A DNA stretch of 20,209 nt from a virus, in IMG/VR virus record IMGVR_UViG_3300032316_000466, positions 1-20,209 of that record; one strand, written 5' to 3'. The notes under the pieces are model-generated. The model did not search any database. It saw nothing but the letters and a program-made list of their open reading frames with translations, and had not been told where the DNA came from. Shown here in pieces: positions 6,461-14,698 of the stretch. The number at the start of each line of letters is the position of its first letter. Positions within the stretch are counted from its first letter, which is position 1. The translations under genes were made by a program, and so were the position numbers.

Positions 6461-7723
6461 TTAGGCTCCTGCCTCATCAAGCCCCAGATCAATTGCGTCA
6501 CTTGCAGACATTTTGATCCGGTCATTCAACGAGTTTCCCTTGTTTGAATTCGCAGAAGAAATATTGCTCCTCGGCATTTTTGAGGCGCCCTTCAATCGGC
6601 TGTTTTCTTCTGTCAGTTTTTTAAGCTGTGCGGAAAGCTGTGCCGTTGTTGACTGGGTTCGGCGCAACTCGTCTGTCAGAACGTGCGAAAATACTGCCGC
6701 CGCCGCGACATTTGCCCGATCTTGAGCAGTCTGGGGCCAGAGCGCCGATTGAAACTTTTCTGCCAACGCTCCGACAGTTTCGTTGTGCCTTGTGATTTTC
6801 TGGATGTCCTCTTGCGAGGCTCCTGCTGGAACTTCAGCAAACCTTGCCCAAGGCAAATCCTTTGTCATGGCATCGACGTGTTGATCGATTGTAGACGTTT
6901 CCTGCTGATACCAGTTAGTTGTCTGATCCTCGCGTTGAGCCATGATTTGCTCGATGTTTTCGGCAGCATACTGAATCTCTTGCTCTTGCTTTTCCTTGAG
7001 ATCCACAACATCGACCAAGCTGCGCTTGAGCCTTTCGCCATCAGTCATCGGCAACTTATCGATTGCGTTGTTCTTCCACCAAGAAGAGTCAATCTTGTCT
7101 GGACCACCAGCCTTCTCGATAGATTGGATGACATCGTCTGAAGCGCCGTGCTTCTTCAGGATATTGTAGATGTTGTCTTTTGCGGCAGAGATTGGCTGTG
7201 AGTATTTCGACTGAAATTCCGGATCGTTTTTGATGTCAAAAATCTGACGGAACTTGCGAAGCTCATCATAGTCCGGAGGAAGCTGGTACTGCTGCTGCTG
7301 TCCCTCCATCTGGGACAGTCTTTGACGAAGAACTTCTGCTTCTTCGGCCTGTCGCTTATAAGTCGATGCAGTCTCTTGCAGCTTGCGCCAATTGTTTTGA
7401 TTTTTCTCAGAGAGATTTCTCGGTTGCTCAATAGCCGCAATCTCCGGATCAATCTGTGATTGTTGCGGGGGCGCTGGCGATACCTCTGGTTGAACTTGCG
7501 CTGGCTGCGGCACCGGAGCCGGAGGCTCTGGCTGTGCAAAATCTTCTTCTGCCTCTCCAGATTCTTTGACGGCTTCATCGAGCAACGAGTCAATCGTTGC
7601 ATCGGTATCGTCATCAATTCTGTCTGCATCAAGAGATGGATTGCCAAATCCGGACGCTGCTGTGGGTTCGGATACGGAATTGTCTTCCGCATCTGTTGTC
7701 GTTGTATCGATGTCTGTTTCCAT
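6461..7723 (-). CDS. Capsid assembly scaffolding protein (predicted)
   Basis: A 420-residue protein with the layout of phage scaffolds. An acidic N-terminus (METDIDTTTTDAEDN, about 1-60) is followed by a Pro/Gln-rich linker (65-95) and a long helical, coiled-coil-prone region with Gln/Glu runs (105-150, including MEGQQQQYQLPPDYDELR). More helices follow, then a second coiled coil (about 350-375, LSAQLKKLTEENSRLK) and a basic/Ser-Asn-rich tail. No enzyme motif is visible. Scaffold lying between portal and capsid gene is the usual order, although here five sugar genes separate it from the capsid gene. The protein would fill the procapsid and leave or be cleaved during maturation; no protease gene is seen in the window. 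There is no clear Shine-Dalgarno, and it starts five bases after the upstream stop. Confidence 0.72.
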   Translation of the reverse strand: METDIDTTTTDAEDNSVSEPTAASGFGNPSLDADRIDDDTDATIDSLLDEAVKESGEAEEDFAQPEPPAPVPQPAQVQPEVSPAPPQQSQIDPEIAAIEQPRNLSEKNQNNWRKLQETASTYKRQAEEAEVLRQRLSQMEGQQQQYQLPPDYDELRKFRQIFDIKNDPEFQSKYSQPISAAKDNIYNILKKHGASDDVIQSIEKAGGPDKIDSSWWKNNAIDKLPMTDGERLKRSLVDVVDLKEKQEQEIQYAAENIEQIMAQREDQTTNWYQQETSTIDQHVDAMTKDLPWARFAEVPAGASQEDIQKITRHNETVGALAEKFQSALWPQTAQDRANVAAAAVFSHVLTDELRRTQSTTAQLSAQLKKLTEENSRLKGASKMPRSNISSANSNKGNSLNDRIKMSASDAIDLGLDEAGA

Positions 7724-7728
7724 AAATT

Positions 7729-7986
7729 TTATTTATTACGCATGGACTTTGCTCCACGGCATTTCCACTTCTTCCGGGAAAGATTATTCGGAGAGTTTGG
7801 ATCTTTTTTCCAGTCGCCCTTGATCTTCAAAGATCTCGCGCAGTACGCATCGCCCTTTTTCGTTCCGGGCCTGATGCGGTCCTTGCCGTCCTTGGCTTTT
7901 CCAGCTTGTCCGTATTTGACGGTTCTCGTCCTGCCAGTCGCCTTGCTGTGGACTATCTTTGTGAAGCGTTTCTTGATCTCAGCCAT
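7729..7986 (-). CDS. Small highly basic conserved phage protein
   Basis: An 85-residue protein with about 25 Lys/Arg residues. The central GKDRIRPGTKKGDAYCARS and NSPNNLSRKKWKC segments look like a conserved small-protein family I recall from environmental phages, though I cannot name it with certainty. The two cysteines in these segments (YCARS, KWKCRG) could bind metal or form a small fold. The charge suggests DNA or RNA binding, or neutralisation of packaged DNA. It starts three bases after the upstream stop and is followed five bases later by the scaffold gene, so it is co-expressed with head proteins. No function is established. Confidence 0.7.
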   Translation of the reverse strand: MAEIKKRFTKIVHSKATGRTRTVKYGQAGKAKDGKDRIRPGTKKGDAYCARSLKIKGDWKKDPNSPNNLSRKKWKCRGAKSMRNK

Positions 7987-7989
7987 AGG

Positions 7990-8229
7990 TCACATTGCTG
8001 TAAACGATCCGGTTTCTGGGCTATTGGGAGACTCCTCGTTGTTGATCAAATCTTCGATTTCACCAATTAACTTTTCACAGCCCTCCTTATACTTGGCCTG
8101 CAAAGCCACCTCTTCGATGGTCTTGCCGTTGCAAGCAGGTATTCGAGACCTCAAGTATGCGAGCAGTCTGCCGCCACTTTTTTGGTGATACTCTTTGAGC
8201 CTTGCGGAGTCTCCCAATTCCCATTTCAT
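7990..8229 (-). CDS. Small protein of unknown function in the head operon
   Basis: A 79-residue protein, MKWELGDSARLKEYHQKSGG..., with a predicted helical middle (LLAYLRSRIPACNGKTIEEVALQ) and an acidic end (NNEESPNSPETGS). Two starts are possible: ATG at 8229, or a TTG at 8247 that directly follows the upstream stop (TAATTG). Neither has a Shine-Dalgarno, and I prefer the ATG. The segment IPACNGKTIEEVALQAKYKEGCEKLI looks like two helices with one Cys each. Its place between portal and scaffold is typical of small virion-assembly proteins. No family is recognised. Confidence 0.65.
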   Translation of the reverse strand: MKWELGDSARLKEYHQKSGGRLLAYLRSRIPACNGKTIEEVALQAKYKEGCEKLIGEIEDLINNEESPNSPETGSFTAM

Positions 8230-8247
8230 GTATTTATATGGTTGCAA

Positions 8248-8421
8248 TTATTTGCAGCCTTTTTTGCCACCCTTTTTGGACGGCATCGGTTTAGCTTTTT
8301 TGCTTTTCACGATTTTGGTTCTTTCTGGTTTTGGTTTAGTGCCAGCGCATGGTTTTACGCACTCTCTGGCGGGAAATAGTTTCTTCAGGAGCCGTGAGAC
8401 AAGTCCGTAGATGATGTTCAT
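8248..8421 (-). CDS. 57-residue Lys-rich small protein
   Basis: An open frame of 57 codons starts with ATG overlapping the upstream stop as ATGA (8421..8418) and ends TAA immediately before the next gene. The N-terminal MNIIYGLVSRLLKKLF is an amphipathic helix. A Cys-x3-Cys (ECVKPC) and a tail of Lys/Pro/Gly (KSKKAKPMPSKKGGKKGCK) follow. An amphipathic or membrane-interacting helix plus a polycationic tail suggests binding to membrane or nucleic acid. The tight coupling on both sides is the main argument that it is a real gene. Confidence 0.6.
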   Translation of the reverse strand: MNIIYGLVSRLLKKLFPARECVKPCAGTKPKPERTKIVKSKKAKPMPSKKGGKKGCK

Positions 8422-9047
8422 TTTTTTGAACCCTTCATTGCCTTCATGGCTTTGCGGTAGCGTGTCAGGTCTCCTTCGGTAATAACTCCGGCGCCCATCA
8501 TGTCGCTCAACTCTTTGATCGCCGGGTCTTCTGCTGCGCCCTTCGCTCGATTAGCTCCTGATGCCATTTTACCAACTGACTTAATTGCGCTCCTCGCAGC
8601 CCGGTAAGCGGGAGCGATTCCAGATCCTTCGGCAACATCTGTTGCGAGTTTTTTGACTTTTTCTTTTCCACCTTCGATAAATCCTTCCTTTGCTGCTCTC
8701 AAGACCTGCATGGGAGCGGCATCTTTTATGAGTTGCATTTGGTCCTCGTAACGCTTGCGACGAGGAGATCCGGGGCCAATATACTCAACTGGCTCTTTCA
8801 TTTCCGGCAGAGGAGGCTCGACGTAATCAATAGTCTCGCGCATCTTCATATCTTCAATATCGCTTCCATCGGGATCAATGTCCTCCCGGTAGCGAACCTC
8901 TTTATTGATCGACTTATCGTCTTCGTACTTGGACAACTCAGAGTCGATCTCGTCCATGTATTCATCTTTCGTAGAAAGAGGCTCGATAGGCTCCAGCTTG
9001 GGCATTTTCTTCATACCCTTTATTGTTTTCATCATCGGTCTAGGCAT
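8418..9047 (-). CDS. Unknown head-module protein with SHOCT-like C-terminus
   Basis: A 209-residue protein with a good Shine-Dalgarno (GAAAGGACC) before ATG 9047. The N-terminal third is Met/Lys-rich, then very acidic (about 25-90, with many Asp/Glu). A basic patch (SPRRKRYED) and Ala/Lys-rich helices follow. The end, IKELSDMMGAGVITEGDLTRYRKAMKAM (about 173-200, in two parts IKELSDMM and GAGVITEGDLTRYRKAM), resembles the SHOCT oligomerisation motif: L-x2-L/M-x3-GVIT-x3-hxxxK. That resemblance is my own reading and is unconfirmed. It follows the portal gene and overlaps the next small gene by four bases. A minor head or internal virion protein is the most likely role. Confidence 0.6.
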   Translation of the reverse strand: MPRPMMKTIKGMKKMPKLEPIEPLSTKDEYMDEIDSELSKYEDDKSINKEVRYREDIDPDGSDIEDMKMRETIDYVEPPLPEMKEPVEYIGPGSPRRKRYEDQMQLIKDAAPMQVLRAAKEGFIEGGKEKVKKLATDVAEGSGIAPAYRAARSAIKSVGKMASGANRAKGAAEDPAIKELSDMMGAGVITEGDLTRYRKAMKAMKGSKK

Positions 9048-9086
9048 ATTGGTCCTTTCGTTTGTTTTTGATTTTATCTGCCAACA

Positions 9087-11507
9087 TTAAGCTGCCGTTG
9101 GAGGGTTGGGCGGTGACGCAGCTTGGTTGATAACACCCATGAAACTTGGATCAACAGCATCGGCTGCTTGTTGAGCGACTTCTGTCTGATTGATCGATGG
9201 TCTGCGCCCTCTCGGCATAGGCATCGCCCCTGCCGCTGCTGCTGGCATTACGTTCGGATTGACGGGAGCAGCTTTGCCCTTGGTCAAATGATCCATAGCG
9301 GCTTTGACCTGAGCCTTCATCTCGGCAATGAATTTTTTGTCAGCGCCCTTCTTCTCGGCTTGGTCAACGTGCTGCACGAAGTGCTGAACAGCCTTCATAA
9401 TCGGATCGGAAAGCTCTTGCGGCAATGATCCCGGAGGAATTTTCGCAATAAGCGGCATCAATTTTTCCGTCATCGTCTTAATATGGATGACATCGTTGTC
9501 CCTTGGAGAAACTGGAACTTCTTCTCCAGAAACAATGCTCTGTAGCTCGATGATTTGCTGCCTTGTCGCCTCGATAGCCAGCGCCTCGACTTGGTCCCTC
9601 GGCAAAATCACAGAATTGGCGATAGATTCGCCAACTTTCCGGCTCCAATCGAGCTTCATCAACTCTTCTTGGTTGATCGCCGGGTTTCCAGTGTAACGCT
9701 GGATCAGCAAGTCCAAAACAGCCTCTTCTTGTGCCAGTGTATCCGGCAAAAGTTCGGATGCGCTTGTAAATGCCATCAAAATTATGTCACTCGGAGGCAA
9801 ATTCCGATCCAACATAGCCAAGCAGCATGAAATTGCCTCTTCATCGAGGTGCGGAGCGACTTCAAACGGGACAAGAAAGGTGGGGATGTCAATTCCGCTG
9901 CGCTCAAACGCATCGATGACCTCTTTTTTCGCCCAAGTAGCGTTGGGAATCTGTTGCTTCACCATGTCGAGCAAAGTTTTCAACTCTGCAGCGGCCTTAA
10001 CGTGTTCCGGATGGCAGATTCCTCGCTGCATACGCTCAACAGCCTTGGAATACTGCTTCATAAATCGCATCAGGATGCCCTCTCGGATCTGTCCCTCGAT
10101 GGCTGCTACACGATTCACCTCGCTGGCAGTCTTTTGACGTGTCGATCTGCCAATCGCTTCGCCCGGAAGGAAGGTTCCTACCTGAATTTCGGCCAATCCC
10201 GAGATGAATTGATCCAAATTCAGGAAATCTTCGACATCTGCAGGCATGGCTTGAGGAATTACCTCATACCCTTCGGAGATATATGCCACCGGGTGACTCA
10301 CGGTTAGCGGCGGAACACCAGCCTTGGCTGTCGGACCCTTCTTGAGCAAGAGCATCCCCTTCAAGTAGACGTTGTCCACCACAAGGTTCCTCGCTTTGTC
10401 CACGGCAATGTGGGTGTTGTACAAGTCCCGGCCAGCGCCCCTGCTGCTCATCAAGCTACCGGATCCAATTTCGATGGCGAACAAAGCCAAGCACTCGCTC
10501 ATCTGGTTGTACCGATCAAGCTGCGTACAAATCTCGTCGCCGCTCTTGTCATCAAACAGATATCGGCTGATTTTTCCGTTAGGCTCCTTGATCAACAACT
10601 CACCAAGCTCGACATATTTTGCATCGCTCTCGTACGAGGCGCCATAAGATCCCTCTCGGATCCAATCTTCGTAGCGCCTAGCGTCCTCATCCGTGTTCAG
10701 CGATCTTCCGAGAGGAGTTGCGCTGTTGATCGCCGTCACCAAGTTCTCGATGTGCCAACCAGCCAGAGCAGAAATCTCCGGGTCTTCTAAGACAGGAAGA
10801 AGTTCGGCAATCTGGTAGCGGCGTTTTCTTCCCCAAAGCGGAGTTGCGTCCACCTCTTGCGGTGTTTCGACGCTGAAAAACGTGTAGTCCTGACGCAAAA
10901 ACTCCGGCTTCCAGTCCCGGACATCGTCCCAAGTTAATGCCGTGAATCCAAACGTAGTGTTCTCATGCACAATCTGTGCTGTCAGATCGTCGGCGCCTCT
11001 CCATGCGCGAATGCACTTGGTGATTTCTTCCCGGAAGACCTTGGTCTTCTGTTCCGCATCAACCCCTTGTCCGGGATACTTGCTGTATGTCAGCGTCTGT
11101 GACGCTTCGACAACCTGCCTGAACGGAGGCTGGATGCGCGAAACCATTGTGGAGATGAATCCGGTAGGACGGTTGCTTCTCCAGTTCTGTCCCATGCTCT
11201 CCAGCTTCTTCTGGGCGTACGGAGGCTCGTTGTTGAGCTTCTTCTGGATCAACTGGTTCTTCCGGTTGCGCTCCACGTTCTGCGTCTTTAGTCGCTTGTA
11301 TGCGCTGAACGCTTGTGCCGAATCGCGGAACGTGCGTCTGACCGCAAGCGTGTCCGGGTTGACCGTATCAGACCCGTCATTCGAGCTTGGAGTTTTTAGC
11401 TCCATGCCAAGAATCCTTGGCTTGTCAGTAGCGTCAGCGAGCCTCGCTGACTTCAATGCAAACTCGTCAGTTACTGCTGGAGGAAGAGGTTTAGCGGAAT
11501 TGCCCAT
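9087..11507 (-). CDS. Portal protein (large, podovirus/P22-size class)
   Basis: An 806-residue protein, the largest complete gene of the window, located after the terminase and before scaffold and capsid. It has the expected portal layout: an N-terminal loader segment, and a mixed alpha/beta wing region (LTWDDV, EFLRQDYTFFSVETPQEVD). Then comes a long helical stem/crown, including KTASEVNRVAAIEGQIREG and FMKQYSKAVERMQRG; the T-A-(S/T)-E-V-x-R motif is shared by many portals. Its length exceeds T7-type (about 540 residues) and HK97-type portals and is closer to P22-like portals (about 725). The C-terminal 60 residues are Ala/Pro/Met-rich. It would form the dodecameric ring for DNA entry and dock the terminase. 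The start ATG follows the upstream stop by four bases. Confidence 0.8.
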   Translation of the reverse strand: MGNSAKPLPPAVTDEFALKSARLADATDKPRILGMELKTPSSNDGSDTVNPDTLAVRRTFRDSAQAFSAYKRLKTQNVERNRKNQLIQKKLNNEPPYAQKKLESMGQNWRSNRPTGFISTMVSRIQPPFRQVVEASQTLTYSKYPGQGVDAEQKTKVFREEITKCIRAWRGADDLTAQIVHENTTFGFTALTWDDVRDWKPEFLRQDYTFFSVETPQEVDATPLWGRKRRYQIAELLPVLEDPEISALAGWHIENLVTAINSATPLGRSLNTDEDARRYEDWIREGSYGASYESDAKYVELGELLIKEPNGKISRYLFDDKSGDEICTQLDRYNQMSECLALFAIEIGSGSLMSSRGAGRDLYNTHIAVDKARNLVVDNVYLKGMLLLKKGPTAKAGVPPLTVSHPVAYISEGYEVIPQAMPADVEDFLNLDQFISGLAEIQVGTFLPGEAIGRSTRQKTASEVNRVAAIEGQIREGILMRFMKQYSKAVERMQRGICHPEHVKAAAELKTLLDMVKQQIPNATWAKKEVIDAFERSGIDIPTFLVPFEVAPHLDEEAISCCLAMLDRNLPPSDIILMAFTSASELLPDTLAQEEAVLDLLIQRYTGNPAINQEELMKLDWSRKVGESIANSVILPRDQVEALAIEATRQQIIELQSIVSGEEVPVSPRDNDVIHIKTMTEKLMPLIAKIPPGSLPQELSDPIMKAVQHFVQHVDQAEKKGADKKFIAEMKAQVKAAMDHLTKGKAAPVNPNVMPAAAAGAMPMPRGRRPSINQTEVAQQAADAVDPSFMGVINQAASPPNPPTAA

Positions 11508-11511
11508 ATAA

Positions 11512-12090
11512 TTAGATGTTTATCCAGCATTGCGCTGGGAGTCCGGGTGACGGCGTGAAATTGTCACGCTCGAAGAAAATTGCTGACCTGTTGTCATGCC
11601 GCATCTTGGAACATCCCCCCAAAACTGGGGAAGATTTTGTGTCTCTCGCTTGTCTGATACTCGCCGACAGTCTATCGGCAGCAACTATACACGCCCCGCA
11701 ACCACTTCGCCAATTCACGTTGTTTGGACATGAGAGACATATTCTGGCTCTCTGCTCTGCAAGATCGTCGGAAACCATTTGTATTTGCTTTCCGCTTTGC
11801 AGGGTTTTTTTGGCCCAAATGGTAATGTCATTCAGCAGTTCGTCGCTTCTATTCGCGGGGTGAACGCTTGTGACTACTACCATGTCAACGCCATGACAGA
11901 AGGTCGGATATCTGGAACAGATAAAACTATTTACATCCCCCTCTACGTCTCCAAGGGGCAAATGATTTTCCGCACGATAATTCTGCACCACTTTGTACAG
12001 ATTATCGCAGCTATGCCCGGCCAGCTTTACGTCTCCCTCGTAATAGTGCCAACCACCGGGGGGTATCATTCCTAAAATGGGTTTAGCCAT
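11512..12090 (-). CDS. Cys-rich protein between terminase and portal genes
   Basis: A 192-residue protein with nine cysteines. The N-terminal half carries IPPGGWHYYEGDVKL (9-23) and GDVEGDVNSFICSRYPTFC (47-65), conserved-looking segments of a phage protein family I recall only as uncharacterised. The C-terminal half has RICLSCPNNVNW-x3-CGAC (C118-x2-C121-x9-C131-x2-C134), a plausible zinc ribbon, followed by C160. A related Cys arrangement occurs in the 85-residue protein at 14699..14956. It lies 55 bases after the large terminase gene and four bases before the portal gene, so it may assist packaging or head completion, but nothing in the sequence proves this. Confidence 0.65.
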   Translation of the reverse strand: MAKPILGMIPPGGWHYYEGDVKLAGHSCDNLYKVVQNYRAENHLPLGDVEGDVNSFICSRYPTFCHGVDMVVVTSVHPANRSDELLNDITIWAKKTLQSGKQIQMVSDDLAEQRARICLSCPNNVNWRSGCGACIVAADRLSASIRQARDTKSSPVLGGCSKMRHDNRSAIFFERDNFTPSPGLPAQCWINI

Positions 12091-12145
12091 TGAAATTAAA
12101 TGTCACTCGGTGTGGTTAGTGTCTTTTCTAATCGTTGGCAAGCGG

Positions 12146-14017
12146 TCATTGCGAAAAATCCACAAACTCTAATTTGTCTATTATGCCAACCCTCGGCGTG
12201 TCATCCCGGAACCGCTCCGGTTTCTTGTCCACCATCGTCGCGACCGATCCCGCTCGCTGACGCATCAAATATACCAATAAAGACAACGAGTCGAGAGCGT
12301 CAGGACTCCCCTGCCTCGTTCGCTTTACATAATCGCCCTTGCTCTCGACCCTCACCAGACCCTGACCCATCTGCTTGTACCTCCGGGCAATTGCCTGCTT
12401 CGTCAACTCCTCGTTCCGGAACCCCGGAGAAATCTTCAGGTATCCAAACTCCAAGTACTTCGCCAATCCAAAGATCAACTCGGTAACCACACCGTTGTAA
12501 AGCTCGTTGGCTCGCTGGCTATCGTCGCCAAGTATATGCGTTTCTGAAGCTGCCCAGCTATAATTGACGCCCATCGTCTCCGATCCAAAAAGGCTGCATA
12601 AAGAATCGTGGATTCCAGCGCCGTTCCCGGTCCTGTCCACGCACAGCCAGTTCGCTCCGATCTTCATCTGCTTGCAGAACCGAATAATCGCATGCGCCTG
12701 CTCCAGCGTTGCCTTCTTCGGAAATGTAATCTGGCTGTCCAACTGCAGGCACACTCTCGGCTGCTTAAACTGGATGAACTTACCGTCCCTCGGGGTGTAT
12801 CCATCGCATGAGCCAAACCTTCCGTAGCTGCACACCACCTGATCGTTGCCCTCCAGCGCCAAGTCGAACGCTGCGAGCGGAACTACCGGGCCAATAAACC
12901 TCAATATACCAACCGAGTTGTCTATCATGGCAGGCGTTATAATCGCCATGCTGATGCCCTCTTGCGGGAAGAAGCCTCGCGCCATCGTGTAGTACTCTGC
13001 CGTCCTGCCTCTGGCCTCGTAAGCCATATAGCCCTCATATGTCTGGAACCCCGGAAACATGATCTTCTTCTCGATCACGTTCTCGCACCTCGCAGCATCG
13101 AGTCGCAGCACATGCCACCCCTCCCGGCTGTCCCACTCAAAGTCCTCTTCGCAATCGACCGCCTGCCATCCCCTCGCTGGCTCGCACCGCTTGCCAAACT
13201 CGCTCGTCCTATCCTTCGGGTTCGACGCACCGAAAATCTTAATACGTCCTTTTGCGCCGTCCGTGTCCGCCGCTGACAATATGTTCTGCAAGCCCTCCCA
13301 CACTCCCGCCGGAACCTCTTCCGCCTCGTCCAGCACAACATGGGTGCGACTCATCATTCCCCACTTCGGATGCGGCTTCCCTGCTCTCGGCGCCGGGTGA
13401 AAGCCTCGCAGCGTCCCGGTCCCACTGTCTCCCTTCGGCACCGCCACCAGATGAATCCCGTTCTTGTCATCGTCGTTCGCCTGAATCGACTTCACCAAGT
13501 CCTCGCCGCCCTCGTACTCCGGCTTCACTAGCGCCGTCCTATAAAACGTCTTAATCGCAGCGAACACGTTCCGCTGTGCGTGACTCTCCGTCAGCGATAC
13601 TACCTTGACGCATGTGTAGTACGGGTCTCGCATCCAGTCCAACAGGAACCATGCCGCCGCATTGAACGTCTTGCCCATCGCTCCGGCGCCCTGCACCAGC
13701 AGCTTGTCGTTCTCGAACAGGCACCGCCAAGTGTCCTTCGCTGACCTCGGGCGCCAATCGTATACCTGCTCGCCCCACAGAATCGTAGCCGCCGCCTCGA
13801 ACTGGTCGTTGTCCAACAGGTGCTGAACGAATTGCAATACGATGGCTTTTGACTCCTTCTCGTCCAGCGTGACCGTATGCTTTACTGACTGCTTTGACGC
13901 ATGCTGCAGGATGTAAGCCGCCGCATACACAACGCCGTCATCGTCGCCCCTCTCGGCTTGCTGCCTTATCTTCGACGCAAGACGTATCGCGTTCTCGACT
14001 GACTTAGTTGTTCCCAT
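12146..14017 (-). CDS. terL: Terminase large subunit (packaging ATPase and nuclease)
   Basis: A 623-residue protein. The ATPase domain has Walker A QGAGAMGKT (about 109-117), Walker B VVLDEAEE (227-234) and a motif-III-like GASNP (263-267). The RNase H-like nuclease domain shows AAFDLAL (D385), CVDRTGNG (D461) and SPDALDSL (D573), the three acidic residues that bind metal in headful-type nucleases. The protein cuts concatemeric DNA and pumps it through the portal. I chose ATG at 14017; a GTG five codons upstream (14032) is possible, and neither has a good Shine-Dalgarno. The start overlaps the upstream small gene. The C-terminal tail (KKPERFRDDTPRV...) probably contacts the portal. It is separated from the small subunit gene by about 1.7 kb. 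Confidence 0.93.
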   Translation of the reverse strand: MGTTKSVENAIRLASKIRQQAERGDDDGVVYAAAYILQHASKQSVKHTVTLDEKESKAIVLQFVQHLLDNDQFEAAATILWGEQVYDWRPRSAKDTWRCLFENDKLLVQGAGAMGKTFNAAAWFLLDWMRDPYYTCVKVVSLTESHAQRNVFAAIKTFYRTALVKPEYEGGEDLVKSIQANDDDKNGIHLVAVPKGDSGTGTLRGFHPAPRAGKPHPKWGMMSRTHVVLDEAEEVPAGVWEGLQNILSAADTDGAKGRIKIFGASNPKDRTSEFGKRCEPARGWQAVDCEEDFEWDSREGWHVLRLDAARCENVIEKKIMFPGFQTYEGYMAYEARGRTAEYYTMARGFFPQEGISMAIITPAMIDNSVGILRFIGPVVPLAAFDLALEGNDQVVCSYGRFGSCDGYTPRDGKFIQFKQPRVCLQLDSQITFPKKATLEQAHAIIRFCKQMKIGANWLCVDRTGNGAGIHDSLCSLFGSETMGVNYSWAASETHILGDDSQRANELYNGVVTELIFGLAKYLEFGYLKISPGFRNEELTKQAIARRYKQMGQGLVRVESKGDYVKRTRQGSPDALDSLSLLVYLMRQRAGSVATMVDKKPERFRDDTPRVGIIDKLEFVDFSQ

Positions 14018-14288
14018 TGACAAAAGATCCACGGCTCACCATCGAGTCAGACGCATACTTGACGATAAACGCAGGACAGTGGTCCTCGTTGTACTCGTCA
14101 TCGATCTTGCTCGTCAGGTACTTCACGGCGCATCCCGGCTTCATCCCTTCATGCACCATGATGTCGATGCACATATTCATATCGTATACAGCAATCATGT
14201 TGCCGTTGTGCCGCGCTATGCCAAGCAACGCATCCTCGAATTCCGGGACCAGCATAACCTTGAAGACTGTCTCCTGATGCTCGCTCAT
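14004..14288 (-). CDS. Small protein of unknown function before terL
   Basis: A 94-residue protein, MSEHQETVFKVMLVPEFEDALLGIARHNG..., with mixed strands and helices, three cysteines and no recognised motif. ATG 14288 overlaps the stop of the lipoprotein ORF as TGATG. The alternative upstream GTG at 14315 lies inside that ORF and is less likely. The phrase GIARHNGNMIAVYDMNMCIDIMV looks like two strands flanking a helix. The gene overlaps the terL start by 14 bases, so it is probably co-translated with the terminase. No function is assigned. Confidence 0.6.
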   Translation of the reverse strand: MSEHQETVFKVMLVPEFEDALLGIARHNGNMIAVYDMNMCIDIMVHEGMKPGCAVKYLTSKIDDEYNEDHCPAFIVKYASDSMVSRGSFVNGNN

Positions 14289-14407
14289 CAGAACTGGTGC
14301 TTGGCCGCTAACCAAAACATTCCCGTCTCATGGTCGTAAGCGAGTTCAGCGTTGGCGCATCCGCCTAGCGTTGCGATCAGTACGAGCGCCATCAGTCTAG
14401 TAGTCAT
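14288..14407 (-). CDS. 39-residue predicted lipoprotein
   Basis: The open frame reads MTTRLMALVLIATLGGCANAELAYDHETGMFWLAAKHQF (given here as two halves, MTTRLMALVLIATLGGC and ANAELAYDHETGMFWLAAKH). It shows a short positively charged start, a hydrophobic stretch and the lipobox L-G-G-C with Cys17, so the mature peptide would be a 23-residue lipid-anchored protein. It starts 11 bases before the end of the membrane-protein gene upstream and ends in TGATG with the next gene. Both junctions favour a real gene despite its size. Tiny phage lipoproteins overlapping a membrane-protein gene recall the outer-membrane spanin Rz1, but this one lacks the usual Pro-rich part and no endolysin is nearby. Confidence 0.6.
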   Translation of the reverse strand: MTTRLMALVLIATLGGCANAELAYDHETGMFWLAAKHQF

Positions 14408-14624
14408 CCCTGATCGTTGGCGGCTTCACGATGAACCCTGTAGGCTGGTCGCACAGTGGGCACAGGTTGAAGTCTATGTTCATCGATTCATCGTCTGGCA
14501 CGGGCTGCTGCCTCTTGCTCAGTATCGACGCGACGATGACAACTACGAGTGTGATGACGCAGAAGAACGCCAGCGCCATAACGATGCCAATAGCACTCTG
14601 ATATCTTGACTGTCTGTTCTTCAT
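14397..14624 (-). CDS. Small membrane protein with one transmembrane helix and a CPLC motif
   Basis: A 75-residue protein. The basic N-terminus MKNRQSRYQS is followed by one strong transmembrane segment (about 11-35, AIGIVMALAFFCVITLVVVI...). After a Lys/Arg step (SKRQQ) comes an acidic linker and FNLCPLCDQPTG with a C-x2-C pair, then a Pro-rich end. The charge distribution predicts either a signal-anchor or an N-in, C-out topology, although the Lys/Arg after the helix leaves this open. It overlaps the lipoprotein gene by 11 bases. A holin-like, inner spanin-like or host-envelope-modifying role is possible; it lacks the periplasmic coiled coil of a typical Rz. Confidence 0.6.
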   Translation of the reverse strand: MKNRQSRYQSAIGIVMALAFFCVITLVVVIVASILSKRQQPVPDDESMNIDFNLCPLCDQPTGFIVKPPTIRDDY

Positions 14625-14698
14625 GGTCTGGGAGGTTACATATGCGTTGTGTCTACTGGGCTTTAATAAGGATTCCCTTGTTAATACTTAGAGCCGTT

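Noticed and set aside
7460-8188. Plus-strand open frame of 242 codons opposite scaffold and small genes
   Set aside because: It crosses three minus-strand genes, is rich in Cys/Phe/Arg in a way typical of antisense frames, and has no ribosome-binding site or family motif.
13075-13341. Arg-rich frame opposite/within the large terminase gene
   Set aside because: A shadow of the terminase reading frame; the Walker and nuclease motifs are intact in the main frame, so no frameshift is needed.
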